A DNA stretch of 40,201 nt from DATBGS01 sp036557885 (lineage in GTDB: Bacteria; Chloroflexota; Ktedonobacteria; Ktedonobacterales; DATBGS01), in NCBI GenBank assembly GCA_036557885.1, contig DATBGS010000097.1, forward strand, positions 1-40,201. The letters are read 5' to 3'. Within the stretch, counting starts at the first letter, position 1, and each line of letters starts with the position of its first letter. The notes beneath the pieces are model-generated. The model saw nothing but the letters and a program-made list of their open reading frames with translations, was not told the origin of the DNA and searched no databases. The position numbers and the translations under genes are program-made. Of the stretch, positions 1-8,532 are shown one piece after another.

Positions 1-2
1 CG

Positions 3-392
3 CTTCCCCAACGCCCGCGTATCAAGGCAACACTCGTTCAGCAGCATCATCTGCTTGAGGCACAGGGAGCCGTGCGAGGCGAGAACGTCTGGCCGCGCCA
101 GTATACGATTGATGGCCTCTCGCTGTCGTTGCATCTCGCGCCGCCATCTCCACCTGGGATTGGAACCGCTTTATTTGGGCTGATCTCTCGCCTTGATGCT
201 TCGCAAGCAACACTTGATGGTGTTGAAGTTCACCTCCTCCCGACTTCCATCACTGACCAACTGCTGCCGCCAGCCGCCAAAATAAAACTAAATAATTTCA
301 TGTTTCAGCATATCCCCCCAGGAAGCTATGAATTAGTGATTGCACTCCCAGAAGGAATTGTACTCATCGAAGACCTGGAACTGCGGCTTTAA
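3..392 (+). CDS. C-terminal part of a hypothetical protein upstream of the CHAT protease (5' truncated by window edge)
   Basis: The frame is open from the first bases to a TAA at 390-392, so this is the end of a longer gene. A GTG at 72 could act as a start, but the only purine-rich stretch before it is too close, and the codons upstream read as plausible protein. The visible part is predicted soluble. Its last 40 residues contain a PPGSYELVI-like stretch of the kind found in carboxypeptidase-regulatory/transthyretin-like beta domains. It lies only 6 nt before the CHAT gene, so the two are probably co-transcribed. Its function is not recognised. By analogy with other CHAT loci it could be a sensor or an anti-sigma-type partner, but that is inference. 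Confidence 0.6.
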   Translation, partial: LPQRPRIKATLVQQHHLLEAQGAVRGENVWPRQYTIDGLSLSLHLAPPSPPGIGTALFGLISRLDASQATLDGVEVHLLPTSITDQLLPPAAKIKLNNFMFQHIPPGSYELVIALPEGIVLIEDLELRL

Positions 393-398
393 CTATTT

Positions 399-3300
399 AT
401 GGATGCAAAAACATTCGTGGCCGGCCTTTTGCCCCTGCGTGGCGAGGCAGCCGAAACCTACATCGCCGCCTGTGCAGATCAGGTAGATGATCTTGATGCC
501 GTCGCAGACCTTCTTAAAGACGAGGCACAAGATCAGGATGCTCGTGACCTTGAATCCTCAGAAAACATTGCCTTGCAGTTGTTGGCCCTGGCTCGCTGGA
601 CACAGAGTTCTCGCCACTTTGCGCTGGGCTGGCTGGCGCTTGGGAACGTTTGCCTTCGCCAGGGCCGCAATAGCGAAGCGGTTTCCTACTTTGAGAAAGC
701 AGGGGAGATGTTTCAAGACTCAGGCGATGAAGTTGGATGGGCAAGAACTCGTATCAGCTACCTCTGGAGCGCCTCTCAAATTGGCCGGGCTGAAATGGCG
801 CTTGAGCAGGTGGGCCGGGCGCAGGAAATCTTGCAGCGCTACCACGAGGACCGCCGGGCGGGTGATCTGGAAATTGCAATCGCATTGACGCTGGAAAGTA
901 TCGGGCGCTATCCAGAAGCGCTAAGCGCTTTTGAGCGTGCCCTGGAAGTCTATCAACCCAGAGACTCCAAATTAGCAGCCCATCATCGGGCGGTGGTTCT
1001 GGTCAACAAGGCTAAAGTGTTGGCAATGCTTGGGGATTTTCCTGGTGCGGTAGCATGCGAGCAAGAGGCGTGGTCCATCTTTGCCGAGCAGAGAGAATTT
1101 CTGCGCGTCGCCTGGATTGCCAACGACCTGGCCGCTGATCAGGCGCATCTGGGGCAATACAGCGCAGCACTCCATCTGTACTATCAGGCGCTTGAATATT
1201 ATCAGCACCATCCAACGCTTCGCAACTGGGAAGCGTTGTGTAAATTTAACATGGCAGACTGTCTCCTGCATCTGAATCGCGTACCTGAGGCATTGCACCT
1301 GGCAGAACAGGCCATCTCGATCTATCGCACACTGGATGAAACCTCTCACTTTGCCTGGGCGCTTGTTTTGCTGGCCCGCGCGCAAGCCGCCTGCGGCAAT
1401 ATCCCTGGCTCTCTTAGCTCCTTGACAGAGGCTTATGAACGTTTTGAGAGTGTAGGAGCAGTGGCCCATAGCGGACTGGTTCTGCTGGCCCAGGCAGAAT
1501 CCTTGCTCTTAATGAAAGAGCACGAGAAAGCGTTGTTTACAATTGAGCAGGCACATGCAATTTTTTTTCATTTTGGGATGAAAGCCTGGCTAACTGAGGC
1601 CAATCTCCTTACCGCCCGCATCCACGAAGCTAGCGGGAACCTTGCCCATGCAGAAATGACCGCCTTGCAAGCGCGTGAAGAGGCCAGGAGTGCTGAACTC
1701 CCCTGGCTGGAGTTTGGCGCAGAGGTGCTCCAGGGAAGGCTGGCCCAGCATCAGGGGAATATCTTACAGGCGGAGCAACACTACCGGGCTGCGTTATCCC
1801 TCATGGAAGGGCTGATGACCTGGCTCGTCCGTGACCAGCGGAGCACCTTTCTTACCGATAAAGAACCCGTTTTCAACGCCCTCATCAGCCTGGCACTCCA
1901 ACGCCACGACACGAATAGCGCCTTGGATATTTTAGAGCGGCTGCGATCACAGGTGCTGAGGGAATATCTCACCCGTTCCTCAGAAATTCGACTGAGAGCA
2001 ACCGACCCTGATGAAGCGCGCTTTTTGGCAGAATTGCAGCAACTCCGGCAGGAGCTTCAAGGCTACATTGCGCAAATGGCCGCTCTGGAAAAGCGCGCGC
2101 AAGAAACGCCACAGCTTGTCTATGAGGGCAGCTATCGTGGTTCCTCTCCAATAGCCGAACCGCTGACTCCACAGCAAGCGCTCATTCGACACCTTCACGA
2201 GCAACAGCGCCATTGCGAACAGCAGATCAACGAATTGTTAGAACGAGCCTTCCTGCACAGGGAAAGCGCTCGCTTTGCCCTGCTGCCCAAGCCTGGAGCG
2301 AATCACCCAGAACACTCTGCGCCCAGGCATGCCCTGGTGGAGCGCCTGTCCGCAGGATTGCCGCCAGAAGGCACCCTCCTGGAATACTGCTTCCAAGGCG
2401 ATGACCTGCTTATTTTCATCGTCAAGGCTGGTCAACACCACGCAAAACTGGAGAGAGTCTCAGGGGTCGTGCCACAACTCACACAAGAGCTGCTTCCAGT
2501 GTTCCGTGCCAATATTGATATGGCCGGGCAATTGCTGCTCAGGCAACCGGGCGATCCTGGTCTACATGCCATGTTGGAAGCAACTATCCAGGGTTGGGGT
2601 CGCCAACTGTATGATCTGGTGTTTCAGCCAGTTAAAAAGCACCTTCCACACAATGGGCGGTTGCTGATCGTTCCCTATGGCCCTCTGCACCTGCTGCCTT
2701 TCCACGCACTGTACAGCGAGCAAGGCTACCTGATTGAACAGCATGAGCTAAGCTACTTGCCTGCTGCTTCCATGTTTCTTCTTCAGGCAGCCTCACAAGG
2801 AGACGAGAGGCGCAAACATCCGGGCAGCCAGAACGCGCTTGTGCTCGGCTATGCTCCCAGTGAAAAGCTCAAGCACATTCTGACCGAAGCCAGGGAAGTG
2901 GCAAAATTGATGGGGGCACAACCCTTCACAGAAGACCAGGCCACGATTGCGCAATTACAGCAAAATGGTGGCAAAAAAACTATTCTCCATCTCGCCGCGC
3001 ATGGCAAAAACCGGGCAGATGCCCCAGACTTCTCTTACCTTCAATTGGCGGATGGGCGACTCAGTATGGTTGATGTGTTTAATCTGGAGCTTTCGGCTGA
3101 ACTGGTCACGTTAAGTGGGTGCGAAACCGGGCTGGTGGTCATTGGCGGGGGCGATGAGCTGCTTGGGCTGGGGCGCGGCTTTCTGTATGCTGGGGCGCGC
3201 TCGTTGCTCATCAGCCTTTGGAATGTTGAAGATGAAAGCACCGCAGAACTGATGGCTTGCTTTTATCAAGGATTACTGGCTGGCAAGTCGCGCGCTGCTG

Positions 3301-3431
3301 CTTTGCGCGACGCCCAGCACGCGCTGATAGCATCTGCACACACAGGCAAGCACCCCACATCCTGGGCGCACCCCTATTTCTGGGCACCCTTCCGGCTCCT
3401 GGGAGAAGCCGGCCCCATCCCTCTCGCCTGA
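399..3431 (+). CDS. TPR-repeat CHAT-domain (caspase-like) protease
   Basis: A 1010-residue protein. Residues about 50-500 are helical tetratricopeptide-like repeats (A-x-x-Y-A/F-x-x-A-L patterns). A charged, probably coiled-coil stretch follows at about 520-640, and a CHAT domain fills about 670-1005. The catalytic dyad of clan CD peptidases is visible: His868 in HLAAHG and Cys908 in LSGCETG, followed by the typical G-x-G-x-G-F-L-Y-A-G-A-R strand. There is no signal peptide, so it should be cytoplasmic. In known TPR-CHAT proteins, for example those of type III-E CRISPR systems, the TPRs sense a partner and release the protease. The gene begins 6 nt after the preceding one and is followed 146 nt later by a subtilisin-like protease gene, which suggests a proteolytic relay. 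The substrate is unknown. Confidence 0.93.
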   Translation: MDAKTFVAGLLPLRGEAAETYIAACADQVDDLDAVADLLKDEAQDQDARDLESSENIALQLLALARWTQSSRHFALGWLALGNVCLRQGRNSEAVSYFEKAGEMFQDSGDEVGWARTRISYLWSASQIGRAEMALEQVGRAQEILQRYHEDRRAGDLEIAIALTLESIGRYPEALSAFERALEVYQPRDSKLAAHHRAVVLVNKAKVLAMLGDFPGAVACEQEAWSIFAEQREFLRVAWIANDLAADQAHLGQYSAALHLYYQALEYYQHHPTLRNWEALCKFNMADCLLHLNRVPEALHLAEQAISIYRTLDETSHFAWALVLLARAQAACGNIPGSLSSLTEAYERFESVGAVAHSGLVLLAQAESLLLMKEHEKALFTIEQAHAIFFHFGMKAWLTEANLLTARIHEASGNLAHAEMTALQAREEARSAELPWLEFGAEVLQGRLAQHQGNILQAEQHYRAALSLMEGLMTWLVRDQRSTFLTDKEPVFNALISLALQRHDTNSALDILERLRSQVLREYLTRSSEIRLRATDPDEARFLAELQQLRQELQGYIAQMAALEKRAQETPQLVYEGSYRGSSPIAEPLTPQQALIRHLHEQQRHCEQQINELLERAFLHRESARFALLPKPGANHPEHSAPRHALVERLSAGLPPEGTLLEYCFQGDDLLIFIVKAGQHHAKLERVSGVVPQLTQELLPVFRANIDMAGQLLLRQPGDPGLHAMLEATIQGWGRQLYDLVFQPVKKHLPHNGRLLIVPYGPLHLLPFHALYSEQGYLIEQHELSYLPAASMFLLQAASQGDERRKHPGSQNALVLGYAPSEKLKHILTEAREVAKLMGAQPFTEDQATIAQLQQNGGKKTILHLAAHGKNRADAPDFSYLQLADGRLSMVDVFNLELSAELVTLSGCETGLVVIGGGDELLGLGRGFLYAGARSLLISLWNVEDESTAELMACFYQGLLAGKSRAAALRDAQHALIASAHTGKHPTSWAHPYFWAPFRLLGEAGPIPLA

Positions 3432-3577
3432 GAGATCGTCTCCTAAAATTTGCCCACACACCGTTCTTTAGTTGTAGCAATGGCTGCTTTATTGAGGAAT
3501 CCCAAAGGATTGATCTTTCTTGATCTTTCATCTGTTCTCATGCTTGAGTTTTCTCAGACCCACAAAGGAGCGTTTTC

Positions 3578-5545
3578 ATGCCTGCCTCTTCAGATGATCT
3601 GGCGTTACGAGCGCCTCTTCCTCCGCGCAATGGAGAGATTGCCGAGTCTTTCTACTGGTATCCGAATGAACTGGCAGTAACGGTCCAGGCTCCCAAGCCA
3701 CCCACGTTGCGACAACTCCGCGACCTCAGCGCACGGCTCAATCGTTTACTTAGCTGCATTGGTGTCAGCATGCTCCCCTTTTACTCCGGCGGCCATCTCG
3801 TCTCACGCACTGGGATGCGCGAAAGCTCCGCCAGGAAACAAAGCGCTCCTTCGGCAGAGAAAGAGGAAACCATCGAAATAGCAGAGGTAGAAGCGCTGGA
3901 GATAGAAGTTGGCGTCACCCCAATAGCCATGAAGGTTAAAGCCAGCCTGTATAAGCGTTGGGAGAAAGAAGTGCAGCGGTGTGGCGAGGTAGAGCGCTTT
4001 CCAGGCGTCCACCCCTTTGGCGAAGGCCCAAAGGGAATAGCTATTATCTTTTACGCCTTGCGCACCCACCACCGCAGCCCAGGGGCACGGCATGACGTTG
4101 TGCAACTTGCAGTAGATTTGATCAACCAGAACCTCTCCTTGCTTGCGCCTCGCAAAGATGATGCCAGGCTGAAAGCAGGGACTGATGCTTCACGACCATT
4201 AGATAAAGTCCTCAAAGGTATCAATCGCGAAGACCCAAACGAACCAGCACACCAGGAGCCATTGCGCGTGCTGGCAGCCATGCCAAACTGGTTGACAGCC
4301 TCGCTTGCGCATGGAGGACAGCCACCCACTGGTCCTGGCGCCCCACCAATTGAGGCGAACCCCATTTTGCGCGGCCAGTGGGAATTTAAAGCGGAGCCTT
4401 TCAAAAACCTGCTGAAAAAAACCAAAAACGTCAAAGACAAGGTGACAGTCATCATCTTCGACACCTCCTTTTCAGGCGGCGCAGACGAGATCAGACAACA
4501 CGCGGCAGCCTTGCCCAGCGCCCAAAAGAACCACCTGCTCAAGCAAATCCTTGCGGACCTCGACACGGGCGCGCTGACCATTGATACCTCTATGACCGCT
4601 ATCAGCGACAACTTTCGTGCTGGCCTAGATGAATATGGGCGTCCCTATGGCTATGACATGGTAGATCATGGCCTCTTTGTCGCTGGTATTATTCGTGGCA
4701 TTCTCCCCGCAGGACAGGCAAAAATCGAAGTCATTCGCACCCAGAATGATTACGGGTCCGGCGAGATGGACCTGTTCCTGGGCGCACTTTATGCCGTCAG
4801 CAAGCATCCCAACCCTGACCATATCGTCCTGAATTTAAGCCTGGGCGTGCTCCCTCCGATGGAAGACCTGCAAGACATCTGGTTTGGCCCAGAGCATTGT
4901 TGCCAGGGAACCGATGTCAGTACCACCTTGCAAACGGTTGATCTCTTGCAACTGGGAGTACGCCTGCCAGTTCAGCGTCTGGTCGAAGAGAAAGTCGTAA
5001 TCGTGGCAGCGGCAGGCAACGATTCCTTGGGGAAAACTCCAGCGCACCGGCCCCGAATTCCAGCTTGCTACGATGATGTGCTGGGCGTTGCTGCCCTTGA
5101 CGGCAAAGGGGAAGCCGCTGCATACTCCAATCGGGCCAATATCCTGAGTTGGGGAAGTGGCATTGCCACCTTTGGCGGAGAGCAGCCGGACGATTCTACA
5201 GAGACATTAGCAATGCTTGCTCGCAAACAAATCGCATCTTCCGCAGAGCCAGACGCAGTAGAAGGTCTTTACCTTTACAAAACATTCCCGCCGCTGAGCG
5301 CCGATGCCACCAGCGCCTTGGCCCCGAATCAGGAAATAAACCGGTATGGCAGCGCATGGTGGTCAGGTACCTCCTTTGCCACGCCCATTGCCAGCGGCCT
5401 GGCTGCACATTACATCCTTGATGGGAAGCGTGGGCAAGCGGTAATCAATGCTATCCTGACCGATCTGATCAAAGCCAACGCACTCTATGAGCCTCGTCTT
5501 CAAGCACCAGTTTTGGAGGTGCAAGAACTGCGAGACGGAAGATAG
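3578..5545 (+). CDS. S8 (subtilisin-like) serine peptidase with a long N-terminal extension
   Basis: A 655-residue protein starting at ATG 3578, seven bases after AAAGGAG. The subtilase catalytic domain occupies about 285-640 with all key residues: Asp295 (IIFDTSF), His364 (VDHGLFVAG), oxyanion Asn481 (AAAGNDS) and Ser599 (SGTSFATP). The first 285 residues have no signal peptide, do not look like the usual I9 propeptide, and include an acidic low-complexity stretch around 95-112. The enzyme is therefore probably cytoplasmic, and the extension may act as an inhibitory or recognition module. Its position directly after the TPR-CHAT gene makes it a candidate partner or substrate of that protease; this is inference. 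The family assignment is firm. Confidence 0.93.
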   Translation: MPASSDDLALRAPLPPRNGEIAESFYWYPNELAVTVQAPKPPTLRQLRDLSARLNRLLSCIGVSMLPFYSGGHLVSRTGMRESSARKQSAPSAEKEETIEIAEVEALEIEVGVTPIAMKVKASLYKRWEKEVQRCGEVERFPGVHPFGEGPKGIAIIFYALRTHHRSPGARHDVVQLAVDLINQNLSLLAPRKDDARLKAGTDASRPLDKVLKGINREDPNEPAHQEPLRVLAAMPNWLTASLAHGGQPPTGPGAPPIEANPILRGQWEFKAEPFKNLLKKTKNVKDKVTVIIFDTSFSGGADEIRQHAAALPSAQKNHLLKQILADLDTGALTIDTSMTAISDNFRAGLDEYGRPYGYDMVDHGLFVAGIIRGILPAGQAKIEVIRTQNDYGSGEMDLFLGALYAVSKHPNPDHIVLNLSLGVLPPMEDLQDIWFGPEHCCQGTDVSTTLQTVDLLQLGVRLPVQRLVEEKVVIVAAAGNDSLGKTPAHRPRIPACYDDVLGVAALDGKGEAAAYSNRANILSWGSGIATFGGEQPDDSTETLAMLARKQIASSAEPDAVEGLYLYKTFPPLSADATSALAPNQEINRYGSAWWSGTSFATPIASGLAAHYILDGKRGQAVINAILTDLIKANALYEPRLQAPVLEVQELRDGR

Positions 5546-5620
5546 CTCTTCATACAACAGCCGCCCTTCCTGTGGTAAACTATAGGGGTGTTTTTCGGTT
5601 CCGCCACAGGGAGGGCCGCT

Positions 5621-6118
5621 ATGTCTATCACCAAAGAAGATACTGCCAGCCTGAGCGCCAAAGTCTACGCGCTAGTGAAAGCCTGCCCACAGGGGCGCGT
5701 CACCACCTACGGCTGGATTGCGGGAGCGCTGGGCTATCCGCGTGGCGCGCGCATGGTTGGCTGGATTATGGCTGCTACCCCTGCCCACCTGAACGTCCCC
5801 GCCCAGCGTGTCATCAGCAAAGACGGCACCCTGACCGGCGCGCGTGCCTTTGGTGCGCGTGACCGCATGCGCACTCTGCTGGAGGCCGATGGCGTCACCA
5901 TTGGCGAAGACGGGCGCGTGGATATGCAGCGCTACGGCTGGGACCCACAGCGCGACCTCACCCCAGATGAGGTAGACGCCATTGTTGCAGGCGCCAAAAA
6001 TCTGAAAGCCAGCCCACCAGAAAGCCTGATTCGCCAGCTAAATGACGACCCGGCTTCCCCTTTCAAAGAAACTCCTGAACAACAGCCTTCCCTCTTTGAC
6101 GATCAACCGGAGTCGTAG
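5621..6118 (+). CDS. Alkyltransferase-like (ATL) DNA-damage recognition protein
   Basis: The start is set at ATG 5621, eight bases after GGGAGG; a GTG at 5588 in the same frame lacks such a site. The 165-residue product matches the DNA-binding half of O6-alkylguanine-DNA alkyltransferase: PQGRVTTYGWIAGALG, then PRGARMVGW (arginine-finger region), then VPAQRVI where active enzymes have PCHRV. Cysteine is replaced by alanine and the next histidine by glutamine, so alkyl transfer is not possible. Known ATL proteins bind O6-alkylguanine lesions and hand them to nucleotide excision repair. About 60 residues beyond the domain are polar and of unknown function. It follows the protease pair by 75 nt. 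Confidence 0.88.
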   Translation: MSITKEDTASLSAKVYALVKACPQGRVTTYGWIAGALGYPRGARMVGWIMAATPAHLNVPAQRVISKDGTLTGARAFGARDRMRTLLEADGVTIGEDGRVDMQRYGWDPQRDLTPDEVDAIVAGAKNLKASPPESLIRQLNDDPASPFKETPEQQPSLFDDQPES

Positions 6119-6167
6119 CACAAAAGGCGAGGAGCGCCCTGCCGACCTGCTCCTGTCCAAAGGCACA

Positions 6168-6196
6168 TTGACAGCTGAATAACTCGGCAATATACT
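6168..6196 (+). promoter_or_regulatory. Near-consensus sigma-70-type promoter of the J-domain/vWA unit
   Basis: TTGACA (6168-6173), a 17-bp spacer, then TATACT (6191-6196), 85 nt before the start codon of the J-domain/pseudokinase gene. This is the closest match to consensus seen in the window and suggests strong constitutive transcription unless a repressor acts there. Confidence 0.75.
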
Positions 6197-6281
6197 CACA
6201 TTGCGGTTCCTTGAAGGAGCGCAAATGCGCCCCTAAAAGTGCCAACTACAGGCATGCTGTGCTGACAGGGCAGGAGAAGCG

Positions 6282-7412
6282 ATGGATGCTGAATTACAGG
6301 TAACGGCGCAACTCATCGAGCGGGCAAAGGTTCCTGAAGAGGTCTTTGGCACGCTCAGCGGAAACCAGGCCGACGCGCTCAAGGGTGTGTATCGTCGCCT
6401 GTCCAAAGTCGTGCATCCTGATCGCTACACCGATCCTGATGACCGCGCCAGAGCAGATCAGGCGTTTCGCGCGCTCCAAAATCTGTTGGAGCAAGCCGAA
6501 GAACGAATTAAATACGGCATGTATGGCGATGGCTCAGCAAGCGCAGCGAAGACACCGCCTGTGCTGGTGCGCAGCAAACGCCGCGATTATCTGGTGCAGA
6601 GTGAAGTCTTCGCCCAGGGCGACCTATGCAACCTCTACCACTGTAACTTTGACCTGGATGGCAAAGCGCTGGCTGGCGTCTTCAAGGTCGCGCGTGACCC
6701 CGAAGATAACGATCTGGTGAGCAACGAGGCCAGCATCCTCAAGCATCTTGCGGCCAGCAAAGAATACGCAAATTATGCGCCTTATGCCCCCCGCCTGGTA
6801 GAATCATTCGACTATCGGGATGGGCACTCACCCGATGCGCGCAGAGCCAACATCCTCGCGCTGGAGCCTGGCGACTACTATTCTCTGGAAGAAGTGCGGG
6901 CTTACTATCCGCAGGGCGTCAACCCAAAGGATATGGCCTGGATGTGGCGACGGCTGCTGATTGCCCTGGGCTTTGCGCAGACCAGTGAAGTGATTCACGG
7001 CGCGGTCTTGCCCGCGCATATCCTCATTCAGCCAGAAAATCACGGCCTGGTATTGATTGATTGGTCGTATGCCGTCCGCGAAAGCGGAACCTTCGAGACG
7101 ATTCCAGCAATCAGCATGGCCTATGAGCAATGGTATCCAGCAGAAGTGCTGGCGAGAGAACTGCCCAAACCCGGCACAGACCTCTACATGGGCGCCGAGT
7201 GCATGATCTACCTGCTGGGCGGCGACCCGGTAACGGGCACCATCCCAGACACCGTACCAACACGCATACAGACTTTTCTACGGGGAACCGCGCTCAAGGG
7301 GCAGGCCCAGCGCCCGCAAAACGCGCTTGTCTTACTTGATGAATTTACTGGACTGTGCGAGTCCCTCTGGGGACCGCGCAAGTTCCGCGAATTTTATATG
7401 CCGAAAAAGTGA
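6282..7412 (+). CDS. J-domain / pseudokinase fusion protein
   Basis: A 376-residue protein with AGGAG six bases before its ATG. Residues 15-80 form a DnaJ J-domain with the HPD motif at 45-47, the signal that stimulates DnaK. Residues about 100-350 resemble a protein-kinase fold: Lys135 (AGVFKVARD) as the beta-3 lysine, Glu149 as its helix-C partner, and HGAVLPAHILI at 239-249 in place of the catalytic loop HRDLKPENI, then LIDW at 258-261 for the DFG strand. The catalytic Asp is Ala241 and the metal-binding Asn is His246, so the domain is predicted to be a pseudokinase or a strongly atypical kinase. It forms a two-gene unit with the vWA gene 44 nt downstream. Its role is unknown; chaperone recruitment to a vWA-bound client is a reasonable guess. 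Confidence 0.82.
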   Translation: MDAELQVTAQLIERAKVPEEVFGTLSGNQADALKGVYRRLSKVVHPDRYTDPDDRARADQAFRALQNLLEQAEERIKYGMYGDGSASAAKTPPVLVRSKRRDYLVQSEVFAQGDLCNLYHCNFDLDGKALAGVFKVARDPEDNDLVSNEASILKHLAASKEYANYAPYAPRLVESFDYRDGHSPDARRANILALEPGDYYSLEEVRAYYPQGVNPKDMAWMWRRLLIALGFAQTSEVIHGAVLPAHILIQPENHGLVLIDWSYAVRESGTFETIPAISMAYEQWYPAEVLARELPKPGTDLYMGAECMIYLLGGDPVTGTIPDTVPTRIQTFLRGTALKGQAQRPQNALVLLDEFTGLCESLWGPRKFREFYMPKK

Positions 7413-7456
7413 TGCGTTACAAGTGATACGTTCAGCACCGCAAAAGGAGAACCTTC

Positions 7457-8470
7457 ATGGGAAGCGGAACCTGGTCAACTGATACCTACTCGCTGCGCGA
7501 GGAGATGCGCAAAAAGAGCGGCAAAGACCCGTTTGCCTATTCCGCCAGCGCCACCTCTGACCCTAACGGCCCACGCGCTCACCCCACGCTCGACCCTTTT
7601 GGCGTCAAGAAGCGCGAAAGCTGCGACAACGCGGAGCACCCCGAATCAGTGGCTATCGTCGTATTTTTTGATGTCACCGGCTCCATGCTGAGCATTCCGG
7701 TTACTCTGCAAAAGAAGCTCCCCGAACTGCTGGGGCTGCTGCTGCGCAAAGGGTATGTAGATCATCCCCAAATCATGTTTGGGGCGATTGGCGACGCCAC
7801 CTGCGACCAGGTGCCGCTGCAAGTGGGCCAGTTTGAGTCCGATAACCGCATGGACGAGAACCTGGAAAACATCGTGCTAGAGGGCGGCGGCGGCGGCCAG
7901 AAGCGCGAGTCCTACGAGCTTGCCATGTATTTTGTTTCGGAGCACACGGCCATTGATTGCTGGGAAAAGCGTGGGCACAAAGGCTATCTGTTTATGATTG
8001 GGGATGAGATGGCCTATCCTGCTGTCTCCCGCGCCCATGCCAACAAGCTCATTGGCGATGGGCTGGAGAAAGATATGCCGCTCAAAGAGATGCTGAGCCG
8101 CCTGCGCAAATGCTACGAAGTCTTTTACATCCTCCCCAAGAGCGCCAGTCATGGCGGCGACAAAGAAGTGCTCGCCTTCTGGCGTCAGCTTCTGGGCGAG
8201 AATGTGCTGGAGATTGACGACGAGGCCGCCGTCTGCGAAACCATCGCGCTGACCATCGGCATCCGCGAGGGCCGCATTGATCTGGATGATGGCGTGGACC
8301 ATCTCAAAGAGATGGGCGTCACCGACGATAAGGTGCTGGTCTCCGTCTCCAAGGCGCTGGCGAAACTCCCCGGCAGCAGCGTTCCAGCCACCAGCAGTGG
8401 CGCGGGGCTATCCGGGCTTTCCCCAGACGACCCTGCCAGCGGAAATCCGCCCAAATCACGGCGCTTGTAA
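7457..8470 (+). CDS. von Willebrand factor A (vWA) domain protein
   Basis: A 337-residue protein with AAAGGAG just before ATG 7457. Residues about 65-270 form a vWA fold with an intact MIDAS metal site: Asp72-x-Thr74-Gly-Ser76 in FFDVTGSM, a central GDAT segment and LFMIGDEMAYP in the fourth-strand region. A glycine run (EGGGGGQKRES) lies beside the metal site. There is no signal peptide or membrane segment, so it should be an intracellular scaffold. The C-terminal 50 residues are Ser/Pro/Gly-rich. It is the second and last gene of the unit started at 6168, since a strong terminator follows it by 14 nt. Pairing of a J-domain pseudokinase with a vWA protein is unusual and suggests a metal-dependent complex. 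Confidence 0.88.
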   Translation: MGSGTWSTDTYSLREEMRKKSGKDPFAYSASATSDPNGPRAHPTLDPFGVKKRESCDNAEHPESVAIVVFFDVTGSMLSIPVTLQKKLPELLGLLLRKGYVDHPQIMFGAIGDATCDQVPLQVGQFESDNRMDENLENIVLEGGGGGQKRESYELAMYFVSEHTAIDCWEKRGHKGYLFMIGDEMAYPAVSRAHANKLIGDGLEKDMPLKEMLSRLRKCYEVFYILPKSASHGGDKEVLAFWRQLLGENVLEIDDEAAVCETIALTIGIREGRIDLDDGVDHLKEMGVTDDKVLVSVSKALAKLPGSSVPATSSGAGLSGLSPDDPASGNPPKSRRL

Positions 8471-8484
8471 ACGGAGGCGCATCG

Positions 8485-8518
8485 GGGAATCCTGCAAACA
8501 ATCAGGATTCCCTTTTTT
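8485..8518 (+). terminator. Intrinsic terminator after the vWA gene
   Basis: A perfect 10-bp stem, GGGAATCCTG (8485-8494) with CAGGATTCCC (8503-8512), has an 8-nt loop and is followed directly by six T. It lies only 14 nt before the probable start codon of the next gene, so it could also act as an attenuator for that gene. Confidence 0.88.
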
Positions 8519-8532
8519 CGTTGGGAATACTC

